From a virus, in IMG/VR virus record IMGVR_UViG_3300047554_000379, positions 1-22,778 of that record: a stretch of 22,778 bases of DNA; one strand, written 5' to 3'. Shown one piece after another: positions 1 to 5,431 of the stretch. A program made the position numbers and the translations under genes. Under the pieces are notes generated by a model. The model saw only the letters and a list, made by a program, of their open reading frames with translations, did no database searches and was not told the origin of the DNA. Numbering within the stretch: the stretch's first letter is position 1; the number at the start of each line of letters is the position of its first letter.

Positions 1-1654
1 ATTCATAACGGTTTGACAGGCTAGAGTTAGACAAAATGCCCTTCAAGATGATTGGCAGGACAGGAGTGTTTGGCCCCAAAGTCTGCAACAAGCCAATAAA
101 CTGCTGTTGTTCATGCTCACGAGCAATGATGCCAAGCGTAGCCGTGGGAATGAAGTTCATGTCCACAGAAGGATAACGCTCAGGGTCAAACTGCATGAAG
201 CGGAAGGCAGCTTTCTTGATGAAAGGAATCAAGAAATCCTCTTGGAAGTTCACCAAAGTGCGCTTGTACTTCTTGATGATAGAAGCCACAGCCATTGACA
301 TACCGCCCTGACCACCATCGCGAGCAACATTGCTGACCATGCCCTGAGAATCTAGAGTTCCAGTGGCTTGGAGCAACATACGCTCAAAAGCCTGAGCTGT
401 TGCCAAGTTGTTTGGGTCTGTATTGCCGAACTTGAAGGGATACAAAATCTCCGAAGGCGCACCATTTGTCAGGATTGCCTTGCCAGGCTTGACTTCAAAC
501 TTCATGCCGCGTGGCAGACGGGTTGCGTCCATCGCAATCATGGGAGAAGTGGTCAAAGCCAGAGAATCCAAGTGGCTACGGGTCTGGGCATCAATAGCTT
601 TTTGCATATTGAACGCCTTTTCCACAGTGCCACGACCCAAAAGACGGTTAGGAACAGTGTCATCTTGGTAGGCCAAGACGGGTCTGTCCTTCATCATGTA
701 GGGATTTTCCTCAGCCTTAAGCAACAAACCATCGTTGGCGATGACCACAATGGCCTCTACCAAGTCAGAATAGTCCTCAGCAACTGAGTTTTCAGGGAAA
801 AGCTCAACAACCTCTTTGTTTTCCTTGAGATTGTTCAAGTATTCACGAGGAACCAAGCCATAGTAGGTCAACAACAGGACTTTTTCATCCTGATATTGGC
901 TGACCTCTTGGGTAGGCTCAAGGTCTGTATCTTCGCCAGTCGTGCCAATATCCACTTTGCGGTAGATGCCACGCTCAATGCCCTTGACCACCTTGTGAAT
1001 CGAAACATATTTCTCGATAGCCACACCCATACAGTCATCAATTGACGTACCGTTGGGGTCAAACAAGAAGTTTTTTGGGTTGACGGGGACAATCTTGACA
1101 CCAATACGGTCACGCTCTAACACACCAATGGCCGCCTGACCAACTTGGCCAGGAATCGGTTGGGTAGATGGGACGTATTCTTTCTCTGTGGTGACGATAA
1201 TCTCGCCAATACCAGTGCCATAAATCTCTGCCATCAACTCAATCTGGTCAATGGACTTACGGATTTTGTCTTTCTTGAAGTCTTCCATCAACTGAGCTTT
1301 GATTATCTCAATGTCAATGGGGTTGCCGTTCACATCTTGGATGTTGTCTTCAATATCAAAGAAGTCACCCTGACCAAAGATGGCTTCCATGATTTCGGCA
1401 TGGCGGGTTTCTACGGCTTGTTGTGTGGCAGGGGTGACGATGCGTGAACGCTCAGATTCACGGGTCTTGTCTTCTGCTGCCCACTGACCACGGAAGATAC
1501 GCTCATATTCCAACCAATCGGGAAGGAAGTTCACATCACGGTAGTCACGCCATTTCGTGCAATGACTGGTTACAAAGTCCGTAAGTTCTTTATCAGCCTC
1601 CGTAGGCTCGTAGAACTCACTCTGCTCTAATTTGACTTCGTTATTTGTTGCCAT
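1..1654 (-). CDS. Portal protein (head-tail connector), C-terminus cut by window edge
   Basis: The minus frame is open from an ATG at 1654 to the window edge (551 codons seen). It begins MATNNEVKLEQSEFYEPTEA and has the look of a podovirus/P22-type portal: an N-terminal acidic region, GTGIGEI around residue 135, FLFDPNGTSIDDCMG near 200, RPVLAYQDDTVPNRLLGRG near 325-345, then a long helical QKAIDAQTRSHLDSLAL stretch. Portals form a dodecameric ring at one capsid vertex through which DNA is packaged and ejected, and to which the terminase docks. The start shares one base with the TerL stop (TAATG), so the two are translationally coupled. Nothing looks disrupted; the missing part lies to the left. 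Assigning it as the portal is strong because of its position directly after TerL; the exact portal subfamily is inference. Confidence 0.85.
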   Translation of the reverse strand, partial: MATNNEVKLEQSEFYEPTEADKELTDFVTSHCTKWRDYRDVNFLPDWLEYERIFRGQWAAEDKTRESERSRIVTPATQQAVETRHAEIMEAIFGQGDFFDIEDNIQDVNGNPIDIEIIKAQLMEDFKKDKIRKSIDQIELMAEIYGTGIGEIIVTTEKEYVPSTQPIPGQVGQAAIGVLERDRIGVKIVPVNPKNFLFDPNGTSIDDCMGVAIEKYVSIHKVVKGIERGIYRKVDIGTTGEDTDLEPTQEVSQYQDEKVLLLTYYGLVPREYLNNLKENKEVVELFPENSVAEDYSDLVEAIVVIANDGLLLKAEENPYMMKDRPVLAYQDDTVPNRLLGRGTVEKAFNMQKAIDAQTRSHLDSLALTTSPMIAMDATRLPRGMKFEVKPGKAILTNGAPSEILYPFKFGNTDPNNLATAQAFERMLLQATGTLDSQGMVSNVARDGGQGGMSMAVASIIKKYKRTLVNFQEDFLIPFIKKAAFRFMQFDPERYPSVDMNFIPTATLGIIAREHEQQQFIGLLQTLGPNTPVLPIILKGILSNSSLSNRYE

Positions 1655-2913
1655 TACACCCCCGATATTACGTCCACAGGCTCCCAATCATCTTCTTGGT
1701 CGTCAACAAAGTAAGAAGTGACCGCCAATTGATCTATGTAGCTAAGGCTGTCAATCAAGTCGTCATGCACACCAATCGAGGGAAACAATAGGAGTTGGTC
1801 AATAAACTCATCCCAGTTTTCCTCAGAATTGAGCACAATTCGTCCATGTTCGAATCGCCCCTGAAGTGACCAGATAATACGGTCGGCCTTTTTGCGATTG
1901 CCGTGGGTCAAGTCAACTATGTGCGAATATACATTACTTTTTCGCATTAAGTCACTTAAATATGGCAAAACAGCGTTTTTCAGCGCCCCCTTCTCAATTC
2001 CGATGCTCAAAGGACGGTAATCCCGCATCTTCATCAGAATCTTGGAGGCTGTCTCCCTCACATCCCATCGACCATATTCAACCTCTTTGACAAACCACTT
2101 TCCGTCATCTGTGACCTTCACCACGGAGATAGCAGTCTGGTCAAGTCGTTTCTTGGAGTTGGCCGCCTGCTTTGCCACTTCTTCAAAGCCAGCCAAGTCC
2201 ACAGCCACATAGTAGCTGCCCATCTCAGGCTCAACCCCGTATTTCAGCCACTCTTCCTTAAAGATGTTGCTACCAGCATTGGTAAAACTTGCCATGTATT
2301 CTTGCTTAAAAGCAAAGGTAGACAAGGTTTTCTTGGCGGCCTCAATCTCTTCTGGGTCGATCAGGGGATTGTCTTGGGTTGTGAAGTGCCAAGATTTCCA
2401 GTCTTTATCCTCTGCGCCTTGGCCCAGTCTAAACATATCGTGGAACCAGTTTCTACCTTTTGGGGTTCCGATGAACATGGCTCGTCCTTTTTTGTCGGAC
2501 AAGGAGGCTCGGATAACTTGCTCCCACGCTTCGGGCTTGATGTCTGCGACTTCATCGAGGACTGCATAGGTGAGTGAAACGCCACGTAGCGTATCTGGTC
2601 GGTCGGCTCCTCGGACATAAATAGTCGCTCCATTGATGGTTGTGATGTTCTGATTGTTGATGTGGGAGCTTTGGATGACTTCACGCCCCAAGTCCATGAT
2701 TACATCCCAAATAATCTGACGCGCCTGCCCGTTTGTTGGAGCAACATACATCACGGCGGAACCTGATGGACAGCGCAAAGCCTCAATCAAAAGGGTGACA
2801 GCGGCAAGGCGAGACTTACCACAGCGGCGACCAGCGGCAATGACTTTGAATCGGGTAGGGTCGGCAAAGACCTCCTGCTGCCACGGTAGTAGGGAAAAGT
2901 TCAGATCAGACAT
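1654..2913 (-). CDS. terL: Terminase large subunit (ATPase and nuclease)
   Basis: 419 residues, normal for a TerL. The ATPase half shows Walker A AGRRCGKS (27-34), Walker B YAVLDE (116-121) and coupling motif GTPKG (149-153). The RNase H-like nuclease half shows VAVDLAG (D239), DQT (D259), IGIE (E307) and the C-terminal HDDLIDSL (383-390), which supplies the last metal ligands. The protein pumps DNA into the prohead and cuts the concatemer. AGAGGAT lies six bases before the ATG. The start overlaps the TerS stop by eight bases and the stop overlaps the portal start, so TerS-TerL-portal form one operon. All catalytic residues I can place are present. Confidence 0.96.
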   Translation of the reverse strand: MSDLNFSLLPWQQEVFADPTRFKVIAAGRRCGKSRLAAVTLLIEALRCPSGSAVMYVAPTNGQARQIIWDVIMDLGREVIQSSHINNQNITTINGATIYVRGADRPDTLRGVSLTYAVLDEVADIKPEAWEQVIRASLSDKKGRAMFIGTPKGRNWFHDMFRLGQGAEDKDWKSWHFTTQDNPLIDPEEIEAAKKTLSTFAFKQEYMASFTNAGSNIFKEEWLKYGVEPEMGSYYVAVDLAGFEEVAKQAANSKKRLDQTAISVVKVTDDGKWFVKEVEYGRWDVRETASKILMKMRDYRPLSIGIEKGALKNAVLPYLSDLMRKSNVYSHIVDLTHGNRKKADRIIWSLQGRFEHGRIVLNSEENWDEFIDQLLLFPSIGVHDDLIDSLSYIDQLAVTSYFVDDQEDDWEPVDVISGV

Positions 2914-3301
2914 TCTTATCCTCTACATCTTCAACATCATCGGCATCAATGGTCTTGGAGCCACCAATCTCAACACCACCAATCCCACTGATCGTAATGT
3001 TAACAGCCGAACGCTGTTTTCCCTCTTTCTCAAACATTGAGACTGGCAACATCCTGTCCATGCACAACTTGATAGCTGCTAGTTGGGCAGGGTGTTCATC
3101 ATTAAGGGCAATCTCCACGGCTTTGTGGACAACACGGCTACCAGCACTGTTTATCAGAAGGTTCTTGAGTTCTTTGAGTTGACCTGCCTCTGTTTTGGGC
3201 ATAGGTAGGATGTTTGGCTTCTCAGCAAAGCTCGTCAGGCTGAACTTCTTGTTTGTCGAGCCTTTTGGTCTACCAGGGGGTCGTTTTTTAATTTCTGTCA
3301 T
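2906..3301 (-). CDS. terS: Terminase small subunit (DNA recognition)
   Basis: 131 residues from the ATG at 3301. The N-terminus has a basic, AT-hook-like stretch (KKRPPGRPKGSTNK), followed by helical segments LKELKNLLINSAGSRVVHKA and AQLAAIKLCMDRMLPVS, and an acidic tail. This matches small terminase subunits that bind the packaging site and stimulate TerL; the position directly before TerL is the main support. I chose 3301 over the in-frame ATG at 3343 because the longer form has no ribosome site and would begin inside a 9-base inverted repeat that looks like part of an RNA leader; GTGGA precedes 3301. If the longer start is used, 14 residues are added. Confidence 0.8.
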   Translation of the reverse strand: MTEIKKRPPGRPKGSTNKKFSLTSFAEKPNILPMPKTEAGQLKELKNLLINSAGSRVVHKAVEIALNDEHPAQLAAIKLCMDRMLPVSMFEKEGKQRSAVNITISGIGGVEIGGSKTIDADDVEDVEDKNV

Positions 3302-3327
3302 TACTTTTGTCCACAAAGGGGAAGTTA

Positions 3328-3517
3328 TGTTGGTGGCTCCCATAAAGCAGGGTGAGGGCGCAATTGAACGAAATACCCCACGGGGCTAATCCGTTTCCAC
3401 CAACACGGCTGAGGATTAATTATCTGGAGTCGAACCAGACTTATCCATAAAGGAATCGAACCTTCAACTTCGTCAAGTGGGTCAACCAGACCTCTTAATC
3501 CCCATGCGTCTTGGTGT
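3328..3517 (-). promoter_or_regulatory. Structured 5' leader of the terS-terL-portal transcript
   Basis: Downstream of the minus-strand promoter the leader can fold into two closed domains. Domain I: GGGGATTAA (3503-3495) pairs with TTAATCCTC (3419-3411) and encloses four hairpins: GGTC/GACC, ACTT/AAGT, GAAGG-TTCGATT-CCTTT (3465-3449) and TCTGG-TTCGACT-CCAGA (3439-3423). The last two look exactly like tRNA T-arms (five-base stem, TTCGAYT loop), but no full cloverleaf forms. Domain II: TGTTGGTGG (3405-3397) pairs with CCACCAACA (3336-3328). No convincing coding frame lies here. It may regulate terminase expression, act in packaging, or overlap the cos/pac site. The pairing is seen in sequence; function is unknown. 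Confidence 0.5.
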
Positions 3518-3523
3518 AACGCA

Positions 3524-3552
3524 ATCATAAGTCACATTGTGTTGTTTAACAA
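3524..3552 (-). promoter_or_regulatory. Promoter for terS operon (minus strand)
   Basis: On the minus strand TTGTTA (3552-3547) and TATGAT (3529-3524) are separated by 17 bases, a good sigma-70 fit (4/6 and 5/6). Transcription would begin near 3517 and read through the structured leader into terS. Its -35 overlaps the -35 of the opposite promoter and the inverted repeat TTGTTTAACAA (3542-3552), a likely operator that could control both directions. Confidence 0.55.
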
Positions 3553-3573
3553 TAGGGAAAACCCTGATACAAT
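3545..3573 (+). promoter_or_regulatory. Extended -10 promoter for the 3580-3670 RNA
   Basis: TGATACAAT (3565-3573) is an extended -10 element (TGn followed by TACAAT, 5/6). TTTAAC (3545-3550), 17 bases upstream, is a weak -35, as is common with extended -10 promoters. The spacer holds AGGG-AAAA-CCCT (3554-3565) and the -35 lies in the perfect repeat TTGTTTAACAA, both possible operators. Expected start of transcription is about 3580, one base before the first hairpin of the RNA. Confidence 0.55.
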
Positions 3574-3579
3574 GCAGTC

Positions 3580-3670
3580 ATATCTGTTCGCGCCAGATAA
3601 AGCCTTTTAGAAGTGGTACAGCCTCTGGTATTCAGAGGGCGCGACTGTATCACCCCTAAAGGGCTTTTTT
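3580..3670 (+). ncRNA. Candidate small structured RNA with pseudoknot and intrinsic terminator
   Basis: About 91 bases with a promoter before it and a terminator as its 3' end. Hairpin 1 is TATCTG (3581-3586)/CAGATA (3594-3599) with a seven-base loop TTCGCGC. A long three-part hairpin follows: AGCCTTTTA (3601-3609)/TAAAGGGCT (3657-3665), GTGGTACAG (3613-3621)/CTGTATCAC (3645-3653) and CCTCTG (3622-3627)/CAGAGG (3633-3638), then six T. The only bulge on the 3' side of the inner stems, GCGCGA (3639-3644), is the exact complement of loop bases TCGCGC (3588-3593), giving a six-base pseudoknot. I do not recognise a known class: the strand order does not fit the pistol ribozyme, and no riboswitch signature is evident. 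It could be a free sRNA or an attenuator in front of the HNH gene, whose ATG follows the T run at once. Confidence 0.6.
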
Positions 3671-3671
3671 C

Positions 3672-4124
3672 ATGGGAATTTATCTTTACAGCCAAAAGGC
3701 AATTGACGCTTACAAGAAGAAACGCAAGCGGGACGCAGCCAAGGCAAAGAAGACCCTAGAGAAGCTCGCAACCTCCAGCCCAGTCCTTCAGGCGCTTATC
3801 AAAAAAAAAGCCTCCCAAATGGCATGGGCGATGCAAAAGAAGTCTCCCAAGAAGAAAACCTTTGAGCCGCCACCAGCCTATGTGTTTGGCATGGGAAAGG
3901 ACTTTTACAAGACCCGTGAGTGGCGGGAAGTCCGTTACAGGGCATTGGTAAAGTTTGGCAAGAAATGTCAGTGTTGTGGAGAGACAGGCGGATACATTCA
4001 TGTTGACCACATTCAACCAAGATCAAGGAAACCAGAGTTAGAATTGAACATAGAGAACTTGCAGGTGTTATGCGAGGCGTGTAACATTGGCAAGTCAAAT
4101 AAAGACACAACAGATTGGCGTTAA
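3672..4124 (+). CDS. HNH endonuclease
   Basis: 150 residues. The N-terminal 60 are lysine-rich and basic (YKKKRKRDAAKAKK), probably for DNA contact. The HNH core lies at about 95-150: zinc ligands C99/C102 (CQCC) and C134/C137 (CEAC), catalytic pair D112-H113 (HVDHIQPRS), then NLQVLCEACN with N138. HNH proteins beside terminase genes in many cos phages assist TerL in cutting the packaging site, which is the role I favour; a free-standing homing nuclease is the alternative. The ATG follows the T run of an intrinsic terminator by one base and has no clear ribosome site, so expression probably depends on readthrough from the RNA promoter upstream. Confidence 0.85.
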   Translation: MGIYLYSQKAIDAYKKKRKRDAAKAKKTLEKLATSSPVLQALIKKKASQMAWAMQKKSPKKKTFEPPPAYVFGMGKDFYKTREWREVRYRALVKFGKKCQCCGETGGYIHVDHIQPRSRKPELELNIENLQVLCEACNIGKSNKDTTDWR

Positions 4125-4132
4125 GAAGTAAA

Positions 4133-4333
4133 GGGAAGTCGGGTGTCGCAGTCGCACCCTCAAAGGCATGAGATATACGGTTGCCCAACAATACCCGAAA
4201 GGGAAGTAAGGGCGGTGGCTATAAAGCGGTACGCACCGAAAGGTAATACGACCTGAAGCCCCACAGAGTCTGCTTAACTCTGTACGCTATACGACTCCCA
4301 CCCAAGTCTAGGGATTCTCAAGACCATGAGAAT
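4133..4333 (+). ncRNA. Foldable RNA domain with GNRA tetraloops, downstream of HNH gene
   Basis: There is no gene here. GGGAAGTCG (4133-4141) pairs with CGACTCCC (4292-4299) through eight pairs with one bulged A and closes a branched domain. Inside are GGGTG/CACCC (4141-4145/4155-4159), TTGCCC/GGGCGG (4181-4186/4210-4215) enclosing CCC-GAAA-GGG (4194-4203), ACC-GAAA-GGT (4235-4244), and a perfect seven-base stem ACAGAGT/ACTCTGT (4263-4283) with a seven-base loop. A separate stem ATTCTCA/TGAGAAT (4314-4333) follows. TACGAC occurs three times. Repeated GAAA tetraloops and a GC-rich closing stem suggest a real structured RNA. It starts eight bases after the HNH stop, so it could be a 3' UTR element, a ribozyme remnant, or part of the packaging site. 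No group I core was recognised. Confidence 0.4.
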
Positions 4334-4530
4334 GCTACGACTGCCTTGCTACGCCTATACATTTCCCACCACCATACTCTTCCATCACCAGCCAGAGCTA
4401 GACAGAAAAAAGCTAGTTTTGCTTTTCGTGTGGAGGAGAGGCACCCACAAAAATCTCTCCACCACCACACCCCCTCCCCCCCATAGTAAGCACCAACTAA
4501 CCAAGTGTTGTATCGGCGCAACAGTAGGGA
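4334..4530 (+). other. Noncoding stretch with hairpins and a C-rich tract
   Basis: I see no credible gene. It holds a strong hairpin, GGAGAG (4435-4440)/CTCTCC (4455-4460) extended by GTGTGG (4428-4433)/CCACAC (4465-4470); a C-rich tract C5-T-C7 (4470-4482), which is a G-run on the minus strand; and TGTTG/CAACA (4506-4510/4519-4523). The upper strand is nearly free of G over long parts. Function is unknown. Confidence 0.4.
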
Positions 4531-4605
4531 TAGTTATGAAGCATAACTAAATTGATTATGAAACATAACTAATTGATGCGTGTGATTCTTTCATGCACCA
4601 TAACT
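4531..4605 (+). promoter_or_regulatory. Three operator-like inverted repeats (TTATG-N3-CATAACT)
   Basis: Site 1 is perfect over eight bases per arm: TAGTTATG-AAG-CATAACTA (4531-4549). Site 2 is TTATG-AAA-CATAA followed by CTA (4556-4571). Site 3 keeps one full arm, ATG-CAC-CATAACT (4593-4605). All use a three-base spacer. Sites 1 and 2 also form a 22-base near-perfect tandem repeat that continues into AATTGAT. This is typical of cooperative repressor operators or of iterons. They lie 220-290 bases upstream of the clamp operon. Confidence 0.55.
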
Positions 4606-4641
4606 CACACACCCACAAAACACCCCAAGATATTCCACCTT

Positions 4642-4735
4642 GTTTCACTAATGAAACGTAAGTATTCATAGTTACATGATGTACTAATAAGTTACAAGGG
4701 TTAACCCTATTAGGGTTTTTAGTACCCTATATAAA
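4642..4735 (+). promoter_or_regulatory. Further inverted repeats and possible promoter before the clamp operon
   Basis: In order: GTTTCA-CTAA-TGAAAC (4642-4657); an imperfect TAGTTACA...TGTACTA around 4669-4686 that resembles the upstream operators; the palindrome GGGTTAACCC (4698-4707); AACCCTA-T-TAGGGTT (4703-4717) followed by TTT, which could also act as a weak terminator; and TATATAAA (4728-4735) as the best -10 candidate, without a convincing -35. The alternation of GGGTT and AACCC allows competing hairpins. Together these look like the control region of the 4825-6884 operon, but the promoter itself is uncertain. Confidence 0.4.
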
Positions 4736-4824
4736 TCAATGACTTACGCGGCCTGGCACGATTCTTTCGCGCTATATATATGAAAGGGCTAGATTTTCTG
4801 GTTCTATTTTTGAAAGGCGTCACA

Positions 4825-5022
4825 ATGAAAGAACTTTTACTTTACGGGTTAGAGCAAGGCGAAACGCGTGATTACATGGAAACCTTGCTTTTTAGCGGTG
4901 CAAGGTCAATGGCCGATATTGAACGCGTTATAAAGCTGGCAACCGATGCGGGCTTTCATTCTTTCCGCGTTGCAACCTATAACGGCGAAGCACCGAACTT
5001 TGCAAAGGCCGTTAATGTGTAA
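4825..5022 (+). CDS. Small protein of unknown function
   Basis: 65 residues starting MKELLLYGLEQGETRDYMET, ending APNFAKAVNV. I do not recognise a domain; the pattern of alternating helix and strand (ADIERVIKLATDAGFHSFRV) suggests a small alpha/beta fold. I chose the ATG at 4825 because AAAGG lies seven bases before it; the in-frame ATG at 4780 sits within TATATATATG with no ribosome site. It is the first gene of the plus-strand operon that also encodes the sliding-clamp-like protein, and is followed by two hairpins. Confidence 0.7.
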   Translation: MKELLLYGLEQGETRDYMETLLFSGARSMADIERVIKLATDAGFHSFRVATYNGEAPNFAKAVNV

Positions 5023-5024
5023 TC

Positions 5025-5065
5025 TAGGGTTTATCCCTATTTTCTAGGGGCTTTGCAGCCCTTAG
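5025..5065 (+). repeat. Intercistronic hairpin pair 1
   Basis: TAGGG-TTTAT-CCCTA (5025-5039) followed by CTAGGGGCT-TTGC-AGCCCTTAG (5044-5065, nine pairs, one G-U). There is no T run, so it is not a simple terminator. Similar tandem pairs follow the genes ending at 5351 and 6058; such elements can tune transcript stability or set gene dosage within an operon. Confidence 0.5.
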
Positions 5066-5097
5066 AATTTCCCTTCAATCAACTAATAGGTGTCAAT

Positions 5098-5193
5098 ATG
5101 CGTCAATCAATCCTAGACTTATCTCTCGCCATTGTCTTAGGCCTTGCTTTTGCAGTGCTCGCCCTGGCTTACTTCGATGTTCTTTTCTTTTAA
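5098..5193 (+). CDS. 31-residue single-span membrane peptide
   Basis: ATG preceded by AATAGGTGTCAAT, a ribosome site copied almost exactly before the next gene. The peptide has a short polar start (MRQSILDLS) and then one hydrophobic helix (LAIVLGLAFAVLALAYF) ending FDVLFF. There is no lipobox or cleavage site, so it probably stays in the inner membrane. Function unknown. The shared leader with its neighbours and the absence of another frame favour a real gene. Confidence 0.55.
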   Translation: MRQSILDLSLAIVLGLAFAVLALAYFDVLFF

Positions 5194-5204
5194 TAGGTGT
5201 CAAC

Positions 5205-5351
5205 ATGAAATTTAAAGTCAATCAAATCGTTAATTTGCCTATTTTTGGCAAAGTGCAACCCGTGAAAATTCTGGCCGTTCACCCGTTCGGGACAATTGAC
5301 GTAGAAACCGCATCGGGCCACTGCTACCGCATTACTGGCCTTTCCCTTTAA
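5205..5351 (+). CDS. 48-residue protein, probable small beta-barrel
   Basis: Starts MKFKVNQIVNLPIFGKVQPV and ends CYRITGLSL. Short alternating strands with a KV-x-AV-x-P-x-G turn resemble a small SH3-like or OB-like barrel, but no family is recognised. The ribosome site AATAGGTGTCAAC is a near copy of the one before the preceding membrane peptide. It directly precedes the second hairpin pair and the clamp gene. Confidence 0.55.
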   Translation: MKFKVNQIVNLPIFGKVQPVKILAVHPFGTIDVETASGHCYRITGLSL

Positions 5352-5362
5352 TCCCTAGACTG

Positions 5363-5406
5363 TAAGCCCTTTAATCGGGGCTTATGGCCTAGCGATTGTC
5401 GCTAGG
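5363..5406 (+). repeat. Intercistronic hairpin pair 2
   Basis: TAAGCCC (5363-5369)/GGGCTTA (5378-5384), then the perfect eight-base stem CCTAGCGA-TTG-TCGCTAGG (5388-5406). No T run. It lies between the 48-residue gene and the clamp gene, 25 bases before the clamp ATG, and has the same two-hairpin layout as the elements at 5025 and 6070. Confidence 0.5.
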
Positions 5407-5431
5407 ATTTCAACTTCAAAAGGTGTTAATT

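Noticed and set aside
3325-3528. 67-residue minus-strand frame upstream of terS
   Set aside because: It spans the hairpins of the leader and reads like translated RNA structure; no ribosome site.
3411-3540. One or two tRNA genes on the minus strand
   Set aside because: Two perfect T-arm shapes are present, but acceptor stems (GACTTAT/ATAAGTC, GGATTAA/TTAATCC) leave extra bases beside the T-arm and no proper anticodon arm forms with either.
3580-3670. Pistol or hammerhead ribozyme
   Set aside because: The pseudoknot strand lies on the descending side of the long hairpin, opposite to pistol, and the CTGATGA/GAAA core of hammerheads is missing.
4133-4333. Group I intron
   Set aside because: No P-Q-R-S core elements or split host gene were found; only tetraloop hairpins and the HNH neighbour hint at it.
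4326-4550. 74-residue plus-strand frame
   Set aside because: Composition is driven by the C-rich tract and hairpins, and no ribosome site precedes it.
4755-4775. Sigma-54 promoter (TGGCAC...)
   Set aside because: The GC of the -12 element is not at the required distance from GG.
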